From: Lachnospiraceae bacterium | GTDB taxonomy: Bacteria; Bacillota; Clostridia; Lachnospirales; Lachnospiraceae | DNA length: 64,000 bases | Direction: 5' to 3' | Assembly (NCBI GenBank): GCA_900770345.1 | Contig: CAAGKF010000191.1 | Span: forward strand, 43,337 to 107,336 | In this document: in pieces, positions 24,257 through 33,474 of the stretch | Layout: each line of letters begins with the position of its first letter | How positions within the stretch are numbered: position 1 is the stretch's first letter | Notes under the pieces: generated by a model | Databases searched by the model: none | Seen by the model: only the letters and a program-made list of their open reading frames with translations | Told to the model about the DNA's origin: nothing | Program-made: the position numbers and the translations under genes

Positions 24257-25336
24257 ATGGAAAACATACATCAGAAGCGTCTGAAACGTCTGTCGGAGGC
24301 TTTGAAAGAGGCCGGGCTGACTCAGATGATCGTCAGCGATCCTTTGAGTATCTGGTATTTTACGGGTGTGGATGTGCAGCCGGGAGAGCGTCTGTACGCG
24401 CTGTATGTCAGAACGGACGGGAGCTGCAGGCTGATCCTGAACCGTCTTTTTACTGTGCCGGATACGGGGTTGGAGGAAGTATGGATGACAGATACGGATG
24501 ACTGCATCGGCATTCTGGCAAAAGAGGTGGATCCGGGGGCGGATATGGGGATCGACAAAAACTGGCCTGCCCGTTTCCTTCTGGCGCTTATGGAGAAGAA
24601 TCCGGGAGTACGTTACGTGAATTCTTCCTTCTGCGTAGATCGTATCCGGGCTGTGAAGGATGAGGAGGAGCAGGAAAAGATGCGCCGTGTTTCACGTATC
24701 AATGACCGGTGCATGGAGGCTGCGGCTGCCTTTTTAAAAGAGGGCGTGACGGAACAGCAGTGTGCGGACTACATAGCGGAGCTTTATAAGGCGGAGGGAT
24801 GCGAAGGCTTTTCTTTTCCTACCATTGTTTCCTTCGGAGCACATGCCGCTGATCCGCACCATTGTCCGGATGATACGCCCCTGAAGGCAGGAGACTGCAT
24901 TGTCATTGATATGGGAAGCAAAAAAGAGGGTTACTGCTCCGATATGACACGCACCTTCTTCTGCGGCTGCGCGCCGGAGGAGTATGCCGCCATTCACGAT
25001 CTGGTCCGGGAGGCCAATGAGAAGGCGGAGGCTATGATCCGCCCCGGCGTACGTTTTTGTGATATTGACCGGGCGGCAAGAGAGCATATTGAAAAGGGCG
25101 GATATGGCCCTTACTTTACGCATCGTCTGGGACATTCGATCGGTCTTGAGGATCATGAATTCGGCGATGTCAGCTCCGTCAACACGGATACGGTGCGTGA
25201 GGGAATGATCTTTTCTGTTGAGCCGGGCGTATATCTTCCGGGGAAATTCGGTGTTCGTGTGGAGGATCTGGTCCTTGTTACCGGGGACGGATGTGAGGTT
25301 TTAAATCATGTGGACAAAAAGTGGAAGCTGGTCTGA
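24257..25336 (+). CDS. M24-family Xaa-Pro aminopeptidase
   Basis: Cytoplasmic metallopeptidase that removes an N-terminal residue ahead of proline. The 359-residue product has the N-terminal creatinase-like domain (about 1-130) and the pita-bread catalytic domain. Metal ligands are visible as Asp in VIDMGSKKEGYCSDMTRTF, His in HRLGHSIGLEDHEFG, Glu in FSVEPGVYLPG, and Glu in VRVEDLVLV. AGGAGG precedes the ATG. It ends the co-directional run from the pyrophosphatase gene. Confidence 0.92.
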   Translation: MENIHQKRLKRLSEALKEAGLTQMIVSDPLSIWYFTGVDVQPGERLYALYVRTDGSCRLILNRLFTVPDTGLEEVWMTDTDDCIGILAKEVDPGADMGIDKNWPARFLLALMEKNPGVRYVNSSFCVDRIRAVKDEEEQEKMRRVSRINDRCMEAAAAFLKEGVTEQQCADYIAELYKAEGCEGFSFPTIVSFGAHAADPHHCPDDTPLKAGDCIVIDMGSKKEGYCSDMTRTFFCGCAPEEYAAIHDLVREANEKAEAMIRPGVRFCDIDRAAREHIEKGGYGPYFTHRLGHSIGLEDHEFGDVSSVNTDTVREGMIFSVEPGVYLPGKFGVRVEDLVLVTGDGCEVLNHVDKKWKLV

Positions 25337-25384
25337 ACCGGCATTACAGTGATCATGTTATCGGAAAATGAAAGCGGCTCCGCC

Positions 25385-26239
25385 TTATCGGAAAAGGCGG
25401 AACCGCTTTTTGGCATCCGGAGCAGGTGTGTGAACTGCCTCCAGTAAATATGTGTACATTTTCTCCATGGTCTCCGGTTCGATCCATTCTGTCGAATCGC
25501 GGTAACCTCCGTGCATGGTAGTGGTAACCTCCATCTGATCAAACATCATATCATATTCCGGCGGCCGTCCCAGGAGACCGTCGCCGTAGGTAGCCAGAGC
25601 CTTCAGATACTGGACATCCCAGCGGGGCACCATGGCCATGCTTAATACCGGTATCTTACGGCCGGAGAAGGAAGCGTCATCGCTCTTGGGCAGATACTTT
25701 AAGAGCATGCCATTGTATTTCTTCAGAATTTCCCTGCCGCAGAAAGGCTGGAATACAGGCTTTTTTTCATGGCCCTTTCCGCAGATCACCAGAGTGTCCC
25801 CATAGCCGCATACGTCCAGATTGATGACACCGGCGATGCTGTCACGGTCCATCTTTGATACATACAGCTTGCTGCCGGAATTTCCCTGCTCTTCGCCGTC
25901 AAAAAAAGCGAAGCGGGCAGAAATTCCCTCTTTTTCCAGGGTACAGGCCAGAGTCAGAAGAATACAGACGGCGGCGGCGTTGTCGTTGGCGCCGCTGCTG
26001 CCGGGAACCGCGTCATAGTGGGCGCAGAACAGAAGAGCGGGCCTGGCAGAGACGGTATCTTCCGGGCCGGTGGTCACAAGATAATTGACAGTTCCGGCGG
26101 GGTTTTTAAAGGAAGGCTCCTCTTCCTGGGTACAAAAGGAAAGCCCTGTCTCCTCCAGAATGCGGATCAGGGCCTGACGTCTGGCTTCCGGTTCCTTTTG
26201 GGCCAGGTCTTCAAGGTAGCGGTTTACAGACGCTGCCAT
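25385..26239 (-). CDS. M28-family zinc aminopeptidase
   Basis: A predicted cytoplasmic di-zinc peptidase of 284 residues. Ligands seen are His-x-Asp in FCAHYDAVPGS, Asp in GANDNAAAVCILL, Glu-Glu in FFDGEEQGNSGS, and Asp in NLDVCGYGD. No signal peptide is present. The start at 26239 is chosen because AGGAAGG lies just before it, overlapping the end of the YhcH gene; the longer frame to 26272 has none. A peptidase at the end of a sugar-acid operon is unusual; it may process an N-acyl or peptide-like substrate. Confidence 0.85.
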   Translation of the reverse strand: MAASVNRYLEDLAQKEPEARRQALIRILEETGLSFCTQEEEPSFKNPAGTVNYLVTTGPEDTVSARPALLFCAHYDAVPGSSGANDNAAAVCILLTLACTLEKEGISARFAFFDGEEQGNSGSKLYVSKMDRDSIAGVINLDVCGYGDTLVICGKGHEKKPVFQPFCGREILKKYNGMLLKYLPKSDDASFSGRKIPVLSMAMVPRWDVQYLKALATYGDGLLGRPPEYDMMFDQMEVTTTMHGGYRDSTEWIEPETMEKMYTYLLEAVHTPAPDAKKRFRLFR

Positions 26240-26243
26240 AATG

Positions 26244-26759
26244 TCAGCCTTCCTGGCCTGCCAGACAGGCATCCATGGGAACCTTGACTACGATCTTGCG
26301 GATGGGGGCAGGCTCAGCGCCTGTCTGGACAGCCGGAATATGTACATCCCATGGGAAATATACAGCGTAGGTTCCCACGGTCATCTCGATAGTTCCTTCT
26401 GCCGCTTCCGGGTTGTTTTTATAGAAGAGGATATCCCGCGGTGTGTCGAGAAGGTCTTCCTCCACAACATTGCTGCCGTTGTCGCAGTAATAGCCGGCCC
26501 GTTCCGGTCCGCCGGCTGCCAGGAACTGTACATCGATGTTTTTCCGATGGATCTCCGGCTTCAGGGTTTCTCTGGGAGCTGTAGTCAGATCCAGAACCTG
26601 AAGGATCACGGGCATACCGTCCAGCTCAATTTCGAATTTACCCGGTTCATGAGCAGCCAGATCGGTATCCTTTAAAAAACGGATCGCTTTCTGCAGTGCC
26701 CTGGGAAGAACTGCGATCTGCTGATCGAACATAGCGTTGTTTACATTTCCGTAGAACAT
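26244..26759 (-). CDS. YhcH/YjgK/YiaL-family protein (first copy)
   Basis: A 171-residue beta-sandwich (cupin-like) protein of the YhcH/YiaL family, often found in sialic acid and sugar-acid operons, possibly as an anomerase or sugar-acid isomerase. Family pieces: HRKNIDVQFLAAG, with the His and Asp of the metal site, and the late AVYFPWDVHIPAV. AGGAGG precedes the ATG 10 bases upstream. It sits between the SDR and the M28 peptidase on one transcript. A diverged second copy lies at 35471. Confidence 0.82.
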   Translation of the reverse strand: MFYGNVNNAMFDQQIAVLPRALQKAIRFLKDTDLAAHEPGKFEIELDGMPVILQVLDLTTAPRETLKPEIHRKNIDVQFLAAGGPERAGYYCDNGSNVVEEDLLDTPRDILFYKNNPEAAEGTIEMTVGTYAVYFPWDVHIPAVQTGAEPAPIRKIVVKVPMDACLAGQEG

Positions 26760-26785
26760 GTGAAATACCTCCTGTTTAAGTTTAT

Positions 26786-27565
26786 TCACTGCATGGCAGT
26801 GAGACCTCCGTCTACACAGAGGATCTGGCCGTTTACGAAGGCAGCGGCGTCGCTGCACAGATAGAGAGCTGCTGCTGCGATATCCCGCTCCATTCCGATC
26901 CGTCCCAGAGGGATGCGGTCCGTCAGCTTTTTATAGAAGACCGGATCGTCCAGCTGGAAGGAGTTGATGGGAGTGCGGACAAAGGTGGGGGCAATGGCAT
27001 TGCAGGTGATGTGATATTTGCCCCACTCGCAGGCCAGCTGTTTGGTGTACATATTGACGGCTCCCTTGCTGGCGCAGTAGGCAATATAATTCTCCGTGGT
27101 GCCGATCAGACTTTTTACGGAGGAAAGATTTACGATCCGTCCGTAGCCTGCAGGGATCATAAAGCGCTTTCCTGTCTCTCTGGTTACGGTATGGATACCG
27201 TTTATATTCAGATCCATTACCTGGGAGAAGGTGGCATCGTCATAATCCTCCGCATGGATCAGGCGGTTGATTCCGGCACAGTTGACCAGAATGTCCAGTC
27301 CGCCGAAGGTCTCTGCGATCTGGTCCAGCATGGCGTTCACTTCCCCGGGATTTGTGATATTGCAGCGGATGGACAGGAAACGGCGTCCGCATTCGCGGGC
27401 GTATTCCTCAAGCTCACAGGCCTTTTCCGGATGGCCGCCGCATACAGCCACATCGGCTCCGCTCTGGAGAAAAGCGGCGGCGATGGCGCTGCCAAGTCCG
27501 CCGGTGCCTCCGGGGATCAGAGCGCGTTTCCCTTCCAGTGAAAAAAGCTTCTGATAGTTTTCCAT
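26786..27565 (-). CDS. Short-chain dehydrogenase/reductase (gluconate 5-dehydrogenase-like)
   Basis: NAD(P)-dependent oxidoreductase of 259 residues. The cofactor motif is GGTGGLGSAIA (19-29), followed by NCAGINR and the active site Ser in NLSSVKS with Tyr/Lys in AYCASKGAVN. The closing region has AAALYLCSDAAAFVNGQILCVDGG. Within SDRs it resembles gluconate 5-dehydrogenase/2-deoxy-gluconate dehydrogenase enzymes, in keeping with its sugar-acid neighbours. AAAGGAG precedes the ATG. It is the first gene of the minus-strand operon downstream of the GntR gene. Confidence 0.87.
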   Translation of the reverse strand: MENYQKLFSLEGKRALIPGGTGGLGSAIAAAFLQSGADVAVCGGHPEKACELEEYARECGRRFLSIRCNITNPGEVNAMLDQIAETFGGLDILVNCAGINRLIHAEDYDDATFSQVMDLNINGIHTVTRETGKRFMIPAGYGRIVNLSSVKSLIGTTENYIAYCASKGAVNMYTKQLACEWGKYHITCNAIAPTFVRTPINSFQLDDPVFYKKLTDRIPLGRIGMERDIAAAALYLCSDAAAFVNGQILCVDGGLTAMQ

Positions 27566-27625
27566 GGAGAATCTCCTTTCTTTGATTCAGATATAATGGT
27601 TCCTTGTGCCCTGAACGGCAGTTAC

Positions 27626-28336
27626 TTAATCAACAAAATATTCCGGATTATGCTGCTTTAACGGAGGAAGCAGCAGACGCATACGTGACAGATGGCTGGC
27701 ATAGATCCGGCAGGCTCTGTCACTGTCTCTGGCAACGAGAGCATCCGTCAGGGAAGTCAGCTCATAAATAAAAGCTTCCACTACGGTAGGGCTGCTGGTA
27801 GCCAGATAGATCAGACGGCGCAGATCCACGTCCGTTTTCTGCAGGGAATCCCAGACAAGATCCATATCTCCGGCCAGTCTGTAAAGATTTTTATAATATT
27901 CAGTCAGCAGACGGGAGGCAGGAGTGAGATCGCCATGGCCCAGAAGGTCATCCAGCTGGTGCAGGGGATAGTAAAGAGACTCCAGACGGGAACGGCTTAC
28001 TTCCTTTATATATATGGAATGCAGCATGGAGGTTCCCAGCTGCGTGTGGCTCCAGATGGCATTTTCAATCCGCTGACAGCTGATTTTTGACACAAAGGCT
28101 CCTCGTTTTGGGAAAATGTCTACCATATTTTCCCGGGAAAGCTTAAAAAATGTATCGTGGACAGGCGTGCGGCTGACATCCAGAGATTCGGCCAGAGCAA
28201 TCTCGTTCATCTTCTGTCCCGGAGCCAGGAAAAACTCCAGAATGCAGTGACGGATGACTCTGTACACATACTGGCGGGCATCCTCAGAGGCCCGTCTGGC
28301 CAGCAAACGGTTGTCACGAACAGGTATCACAGACAT
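27626..28336 (-). CDS. GntR-family regulator, FCD type (first of three)
   Basis: A 236-residue repressor-type protein. The N-terminal winged helix (about 15-80) contains EIALAESLDVSRTPVHDTFFKL and GAFVSKI. The C-terminal FCD ligand domain (about 90-220) is all-helical, but its metal-ligand residues are less clear than in the third GntR. The start at 28336 is preferred over 28360 because AAAGGTGAG precedes it. It faces the second GntR gene across a region holding four copies of a TTGTATGCAA-like box, its likely operators. It leads the SDR-YhcH-M28 operon. Confidence 0.85.
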   Translation of the reverse strand: MSVIPVRDNRLLARRASEDARQYVYRVIRHCILEFFLAPGQKMNEIALAESLDVSRTPVHDTFFKLSRENMVDIFPKRGAFVSKISCQRIENAIWSHTQLGTSMLHSIYIKEVSRSRLESLYYPLHQLDDLLGHGDLTPASRLLTEYYKNLYRLAGDMDLVWDSLQKTDVDLRRLIYLATSSPTVVEAFIYELTSLTDALVARDSDRACRIYASHLSRMRLLLPPLKQHNPEYFVD

Positions 28337-28508
28337 AGAACTCACCTTTCTGAAATTCAATGCAGACTGTCTGCATCGGCGGACATCCTTATTCGGGAAG
28401 ATGCCGTCTTGTGAGCAGCTGCAATTCGGTACAAACAGATAACGGGCCTATTATAACACAACGTTAAAGAGAGGGCATGTTCCAAAAAAAGTACAAGACA
28501 AAAAAATC

Positions 28509-28753
28509 TTGTATGCAATTTAAACTTGTGTGCAATTCGATAAATGTAATTTCTCATTATTTATCATATCATTATTTGTGAAAAAAGCAACCACAAAATA
28601 AAATTTCCGAAAAAAATATGTTAAAAATACTAAAAAAATAGTTGCTTTCTTGGATACAATATGGTATGTTTGATATGTCCTTAAAAATGCAGCTGGATAA
28701 AAAGGAGATTTTTGTAAAACTGATATGCAATTTAAAAATCAACTTGTATGCAA
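28509..28753. promoter_or_regulatory. Four repeated TTGTATGCAA-like boxes between two GntR genes
   Basis: Boxes at 28509-28518 (TTGTATGCAA), 28526-28535 (TTGTGTGCAA), 28721-28730 (TGATATGCAA) and 28744-28753 (TTGTATGCAA). Each is a near-palindrome like known GntR/FCD operators. They form two pairs, spaced 17 and 23 bases, one pair near each divergent regulator gene. The stretch between is AT-rich and holds no gene. Confidence 0.6.
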
Positions 28754-28810
28754 TCCTGGCTGCTTTTCTATGCACAGCTTATATGTAATGTGGGAGAGGG
28801 GAGCATAGGC

Positions 28811-29536
28811 ATGGCAGAGATCGAAACAAACAGGAAGACTGGAGTGGGGGAAGCCAGTGTACGGAATATGGTTTATGAGCTTCTCAGGAATCAGATCCTG
28901 AGTTTCCAGATCAAGCCGGGCGAAATGCTCAGCGAGAATATGCTGTCGTCTCAGATGAATGCCGGCCGTACTCAGGTAAGAGACGCATTGGCCCAGCTGG
29001 CGGAGGAAGGCTATATCGTGGTTTATCCTCAGCGGGGAACCGCTGTTTCCATGATCGATCTCGGGCGGGTGAGGCAGGCCGTTACTACCTATATGGTACT
29101 GGAACAGGCGATGCTGAAGGAAATCTGCGGCATGAAGCTGGAAGATGAGCAGTATCGTCAGCTGGAGGATGCGCTGGAAAATCAGAAGCGAAAGACGAAA
29201 AAGGACGATACGCTGGAGCTGATATTTGCGGAGCGGCAGTTTCATTATCTTCTTTCGGCTGTCTGCGGCAGGGTACATGTGTGGGAGCTTTTCCGGACCA
29301 TGAACTGTGATCTTCTGCGGATCAATTATCTGCAGTACAGTACATACAATTATCAGGTCTATATGTCTTCCCTTACCAGCTGGGAGCATACGCAGGTAGA
29401 AGGACGCCTGCTGCTGGATAATATCAGGCGGGGAGATGCAGAAGCAGCCGGTCTGATTTGTTCCAATCACTTTAACGGGATTCTCTGGAATGCGGAGTCG
29501 CTTCGGGGGATCTATCCACAGTACTTTTCCGCATAG
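28811..29536 (+). CDS. GntR-family regulator, FCD type (second of three)
   Basis: A 241-residue regulator with an N-terminal winged helix (LLRNQILSFQIKPGEMLSEN, then MNAGRTQVRDALAQLAEEGY) and a helical FCD-type sensor domain. Start at 28811 is used since the upstream frame to 28748 lies in the operator region; GGGGAGC precedes it. It lies directly upstream of the permease and hydantoinase-family genes, which it probably controls through the TTGTATGCAA-like boxes. Confidence 0.85.
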   Translation: MAEIETNRKTGVGEASVRNMVYELLRNQILSFQIKPGEMLSENMLSSQMNAGRTQVRDALAQLAEEGYIVVYPQRGTAVSMIDLGRVRQAVTTYMVLEQAMLKEICGMKLEDEQYRQLEDALENQKRKTKKDDTLELIFAERQFHYLLSAVCGRVHVWELFRTMNCDLLRINYLQYSTYNYQVYMSSLTSWEHTQVEGRLLLDNIRRGDAEAAGLICSNHFNGILWNAESLRGIYPQYFSA

Positions 29537-29698
29537 GATTTTGCGCCGGCGGATGAAAGTATATCTGATGCAGTACACGAGGGGAGATGGTCAGAATATC
29601 GTAGTTTAATCGGGAGAGTTTGAAACTTCAATTGAGCGAGAATCTTCTGCGGTCTGTTGGGACTGCGGGAAAATAAAAAGATATGAGGAGGATATACC

Positions 29699-31093
29699 AT
29701 GGAATATGTAATTGGTATAATTTTGTTACTTTCTTTCTTTGGCCTGGCTTACTATTGTATTAAAGGCCATAACCTGATGATCGGATTCCTGATCATTACG
29801 GTTATCTGGACCGTTCTTCCTTTAGCCGGAACACTGTTTGTCAGCGACGCATTTATCGCAGAGAACTCTGTACTGCAGTTCGGCGCAGGTTATGACAATA
29901 CTCTGATGAAGATCTTAAATGGAATTTATCAGAGCGCACCGGAAGGCTGGGGCACCACTCTGGTTAATGTATGCTGGGGTGCATGGTTTGGCCGTGTGCT
30001 GATGGATACCGGTATCGCTTCCACTCTGATTCGTAAGACTGTAGAGCTGGGCGGCGACAAGCCACTTGTTACCATCACTCTGTTAAACATCGTTACCGCA
30101 GCAATCTTCACCGCAATGACCGGTGCAGGCCCTGTTATCGCTATCGGCGTTATTGTTCTTCCTATTTTAATGTCCTTAGGCGTACCGAAGGCGATCGCTA
30201 TGTTCTCCTTCATGGGCTCTGTTGCAGCAGGTATCTATCTGAACCCTGTAAACTTCGCTCAGTACCGTGCATTCTTTATCGAGCCCAGCCAGATGCCTGA
30301 CTTTACTCTGGGCTGGTATGTAGGTCACTGGGGCTTTGCAGCTCTGATCATTATGCTGGTTGTTACTACTGTTCTGTCTGCGATCTACCTGAAGAGGGCA
30401 AAGACTGTTCACGCATGGGCAGCTTCCAGCCGCAGCGGAGCAGCTGAGCAGAAGAATGCTCCGATCTACACTCTGATTCTGCCGGTAGTTCCTGTAATCT
30501 TAAAGATCTGGCTGGACTTCTCCGTTATCGGCGGTTTCGTTATCGCAGGCTTCCTGGCTCTGTTCCTTTGCGGAAGAATGAAGGGAACCTTCAAAGAGAA
30601 TTGTCAGCTTGTAAACAAGCTGTACTATGACGGTGTAGTTGATACTGCTCCACTGGTAGGCTTCCTTCTTACTCTGCCTATGTTCAATAAGGTAGCAACT
30701 TATGCATCTCCTTATTTCAAGGTTATCCTGGGCGGTGTAATGCCTAAGAACGAGCTGGTTGTATGTATCGTATTCGCAGTGCTCCTGTTCATGGGCCTGT
30801 TCCGCGGACCTATGACTCTGGTTGGCTGCGGCGCTGCAACTCTGGGTGTATTATCCAATGTTGCATCCTTCTCTGTACCATTCTTATATGCGGTATTTGC
30901 AATTCCGACCATCACTGTAAATATCGGAAGCTGTATCACTCAGTCCTGGGTTGCATGGGGCCTGGCTTATACCAAGGTTGAGTCCAAGGATTTCCTGAAG
31001 CTGTCCATCCCCAATGCATACGTTACAGGTGTCCTTCAGTACGTAGCCGCATTTATTATGTTAGGTGGACTGGGAGCAGCCTGGTTTATCTAA
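29699..31093 (+). CDS. GntP/citrate-type membrane permease
   Basis: A 464-residue hydrophobic protein with about twelve membrane helices and a conserved loop MTGAGPVIAIGVIV that recalls ion-transporter superfamily permeases (GntP, CitMHS). The likely cargo is a sugar acid or other organic anion, judging by the neighbours. GAGGAGG lies 6 bases before the ATG. The gene follows the second GntR and precedes the hydantoinase-family gene, and its codon use suggests strong expression. The exact family is uncertain by eye. Confidence 0.7.
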   Translation: MEYVIGIILLLSFFGLAYYCIKGHNLMIGFLIITVIWTVLPLAGTLFVSDAFIAENSVLQFGAGYDNTLMKILNGIYQSAPEGWGTTLVNVCWGAWFGRVLMDTGIASTLIRKTVELGGDKPLVTITLLNIVTAAIFTAMTGAGPVIAIGVIVLPILMSLGVPKAIAMFSFMGSVAAGIYLNPVNFAQYRAFFIEPSQMPDFTLGWYVGHWGFAALIIMLVVTTVLSAIYLKRAKTVHAWAASSRSGAAEQKNAPIYTLILPVVPVILKIWLDFSVIGGFVIAGFLALFLCGRMKGTFKENCQLVNKLYYDGVVDTAPLVGFLLTLPMFNKVATYASPYFKVILGGVMPKNELVVCIVFAVLLFMGLFRGPMTLVGCGAATLGVLSNVASFSVPFLYAVFAIPTITVNIGSCITQSWVAWGLAYTKVESKDFLKLSIPNAYVTGVLQYVAAFIMLGGLGAAWFI

Positions 31094-31153
31094 ATCAGTG
31101 AAGAAACGAAGAAAGAAAAACTCTCTTATTAAAAATACAGGTATTCTGTTTAC

Positions 31154-31179
31154 GCGGGTGCGCTTTTTGGCGCACCCGC
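31154..31179 (+). promoter_or_regulatory. Strong hairpin between the permease and hydantoinase-family genes
   Basis: GCGGGTGCGC (31154-31163) pairs perfectly with GCGCACCCGC (31170-31179) around a TTTTTG loop. No T-run follows, so it is more likely an mRNA-stabilising or processing hairpin than a terminator. Confidence 0.6.
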
Positions 31180-31246
31180 ATATCCCGCCGGTGTACGGGA
31201 ATGTATTCTGAAATAGTATTATGAAAAACGAAAGGAATGGAAAAAG

Positions 31247-33385
31247 ATGGCAGAACGTATGCATAGAGCAGTCCGTATGGGTATCGACGTAGGCGGAACT
31301 TATACCAAGTGCGTAGCGATGGACAATGAGACCCATGAAATTATCGGTAAAAATCAGGTAAAGACCACGCATGATGATAAAGATGGCGTTGCTGCCGGTG
31401 TTGTAAAGAGCTTCCAGAATTGTATGCGCGAACATGATATTGCACCGGAGGATGTGGTTTTCGTAGCACATTCCACTACCCAGGCTACCAACGCGTTCAT
31501 CGAGGGCGACGTTGCCAATGTAGGTGTGGTAGGTGTTGCAGGCGGCGGCCTGGAAGGTTGGCTGGCAAAGCGTCAGCTGGCGTTAAAGGATATCGTTCTT
31601 GACGAGAAAGTCGGAAGAATGATCAAAGTATACAATACGTTTATTAAGAAAAAAATGTTGACCGATGATGTGATCAACCAGAACATAGATGATCTGCTGA
31701 AGCAGGGCGCTCAGGTTATCGTGGCTTCCATGGCATTTGGTGTAGACAGCATGACAGAGGAGCAGATGATCCATGACTGCGCACAGAAGAAGGATATTCC
31801 TGTTTCCATGGCTTCTGATATTACCAAGCTGTATGGTCTGACCCGCCGTACACGTACTGCGGCCATCAATGCATCGATCCTTCCGAAGATGATGGCAACA
31901 GCAAACGCAACTGAATCCTCTGTAAGAGCAGCCGGCGTTACCGTTCCGCTGATGATCATGAGAGGCGACGGCGGTGTTATGGAGATCAACGAGATGCGTA
32001 AGCGTCCGATTCTGACTGCTCTGTCCGGTCCCGCTGCTTCCGTAATGGGATCTCTGATGTATCTGCGTGCTTCCAACGCGATTTACTTTGAGGTAGGCGG
32101 AACCACCACCAATATCGGTGTTATCAAGAACGGCCGTCCCGGCGTAGACTACGCTCAGATCGGCGGTCATGATACCTATATCAGTTCTCTGGATGTACGT
32201 ATCCTTGGATGCGCAGGCGGTTCCATGGTTCGTATCAATGATAAGGCTGTTGTGGACGTTGGTCCGCGTTCCGCACACATCGCAGGCTGCGAGTACGCAT
32301 GCTTTACTCCGGAGGAGGAGATCGAAGATCCGCAGATCGAGATGGTAAGCCCGAAGCCAGGCGATCCGGCTGACTATGTGACGATTCGTTTAAAGAACGG
32401 CAAGCGTATCTGCTTTACCAATACCTGTGCGGCCAACGTACTGGGTCTGATCGAGGAGAAGTATTTTGCACACGGCAACGCAGCGGCAGCGCGCAAGGCA
32501 ATGCAGCCTGTTGCTGACAAGCTGGGCATTACGGTAGAAGAGCTGGCTACTCAGATCCTGGATAAGGACTTTGAAAAGGTTAACGCATGTATCAATGCTC
32601 TGGCTGACAAGTATCAGCTGGATCATGACAGTATGAAGCTGGTAGGCTGCGGCGGCGGCGCTGCTTCCCTTGTACCTTACTGCGCCGGAAAGATGGGCCT
32701 GCAGTACAGCATTCCGGAGAATGCGGAGGTTATCTCCTCCATCGGTGTTGCACTGTCCATGGTTCGTGACGTAGTAGAGCGAGTAATCCCGAATCCGTCC
32801 CAGGATGATATCCGCGAGCTGAAGAAAGAGGCTGCAGACGCAGCAATCAGCTCCGGCGCTTCACCGGATACGGTAGAGGTACATATCGAGATCGACAGCC
32901 AGACCGGTAAGGTGACGGCTATCGCTACAGGCTCCACCGAGGTTAAGACCACTGACCTGTTAAAAGAGTGCGATGAGAAAGAGGCTCTGGAGCTGGCTAC
33001 GCAGGACTTCGGACCGAAGGTATCCGATATCAGCATGGCTCAGAAGACAGACAAGTTCTATGTATACCAGGGCAAGCGTGATGACAAGGAGCCGATCCGT
33101 ATTGTGGACAAGAAGGGCTTTATCAAGGTTCAGTGCTCCAACGGAGAGGTTGTCAAGTGTAAGATCAGCGAGTACCAGGAAGAAGTAGAGAGATTGTGGA
33201 AGGATGGAGCCGTATTTAAGACAGACTCCGTTTTAAGACCTGACTTCTTCGTATGCGTAGGTCCTCGTGTATGCGACTACAGTGCCGTAGATCTGGAGCA
33301 GATCTTCCTGTTAATGGATCTGGATCTGGGTGATCGTGAGCCGGATGAAGAGATTATTCTTGTGGCTACCGTAACAGAAGTCTGA
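31247..33385 (+). CDS. Hydantoinase/oxoprolinase-family protein (HyuA-like)
   Basis: A 712-residue protein of the ATP-dependent hydantoinase A/oxoprolinase family (ASKHA fold). The first phosphate loop is MGIDVGGTYTKC (11-22), and HSTTQATNAFIEGD is the family segment. The second nucleotide motif is FEVGGTTTNIGVI (about 281-293), with LSGPAASVMGS before it and LVGCGGGAASLVPYCAG later. A C-terminal part (about 500-712) follows. No HyuB partner is adjacent, so it may act alone or with another enzyme of the island. The substrate is unknown; a lactam or carboxylic acid is typical. Confidence 0.82.
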   Translation: MAERMHRAVRMGIDVGGTYTKCVAMDNETHEIIGKNQVKTTHDDKDGVAAGVVKSFQNCMREHDIAPEDVVFVAHSTTQATNAFIEGDVANVGVVGVAGGGLEGWLAKRQLALKDIVLDEKVGRMIKVYNTFIKKKMLTDDVINQNIDDLLKQGAQVIVASMAFGVDSMTEEQMIHDCAQKKDIPVSMASDITKLYGLTRRTRTAAINASILPKMMATANATESSVRAAGVTVPLMIMRGDGGVMEINEMRKRPILTALSGPAASVMGSLMYLRASNAIYFEVGGTTTNIGVIKNGRPGVDYAQIGGHDTYISSLDVRILGCAGGSMVRINDKAVVDVGPRSAHIAGCEYACFTPEEEIEDPQIEMVSPKPGDPADYVTIRLKNGKRICFTNTCAANVLGLIEEKYFAHGNAAAARKAMQPVADKLGITVEELATQILDKDFEKVNACINALADKYQLDHDSMKLVGCGGGAASLVPYCAGKMGLQYSIPENAEVISSIGVALSMVRDVVERVIPNPSQDDIRELKKEAADAAISSGASPDTVEVHIEIDSQTGKVTAIATGSTEVKTTDLLKECDEKEALELATQDFGPKVSDISMAQKTDKFYVYQGKRDDKEPIRIVDKKGFIKVQCSNGEVVKCKISEYQEEVERLWKDGAVFKTDSVLRPDFFVCVGPRVCDYSAVDLEQIFLLMDLDLGDREPDEEIILVATVTEV

Positions 33386-33474
33386 TAAACAGTTGAAGAA
33401 GATGCGCCGTTGTTCCCCGAATAAACAACGTTGTAATAATCATTTAAAATTTGCTGGAGTAGTGTTATAATAGT

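Noticed and set aside
28509..28753. CRISPR-like spaced repeats
   Set aside because: The repeated unit is only about 10 bases, spacing is irregular, and the boxes sit in a divergent promoter; they are operators, not a CRISPR array.
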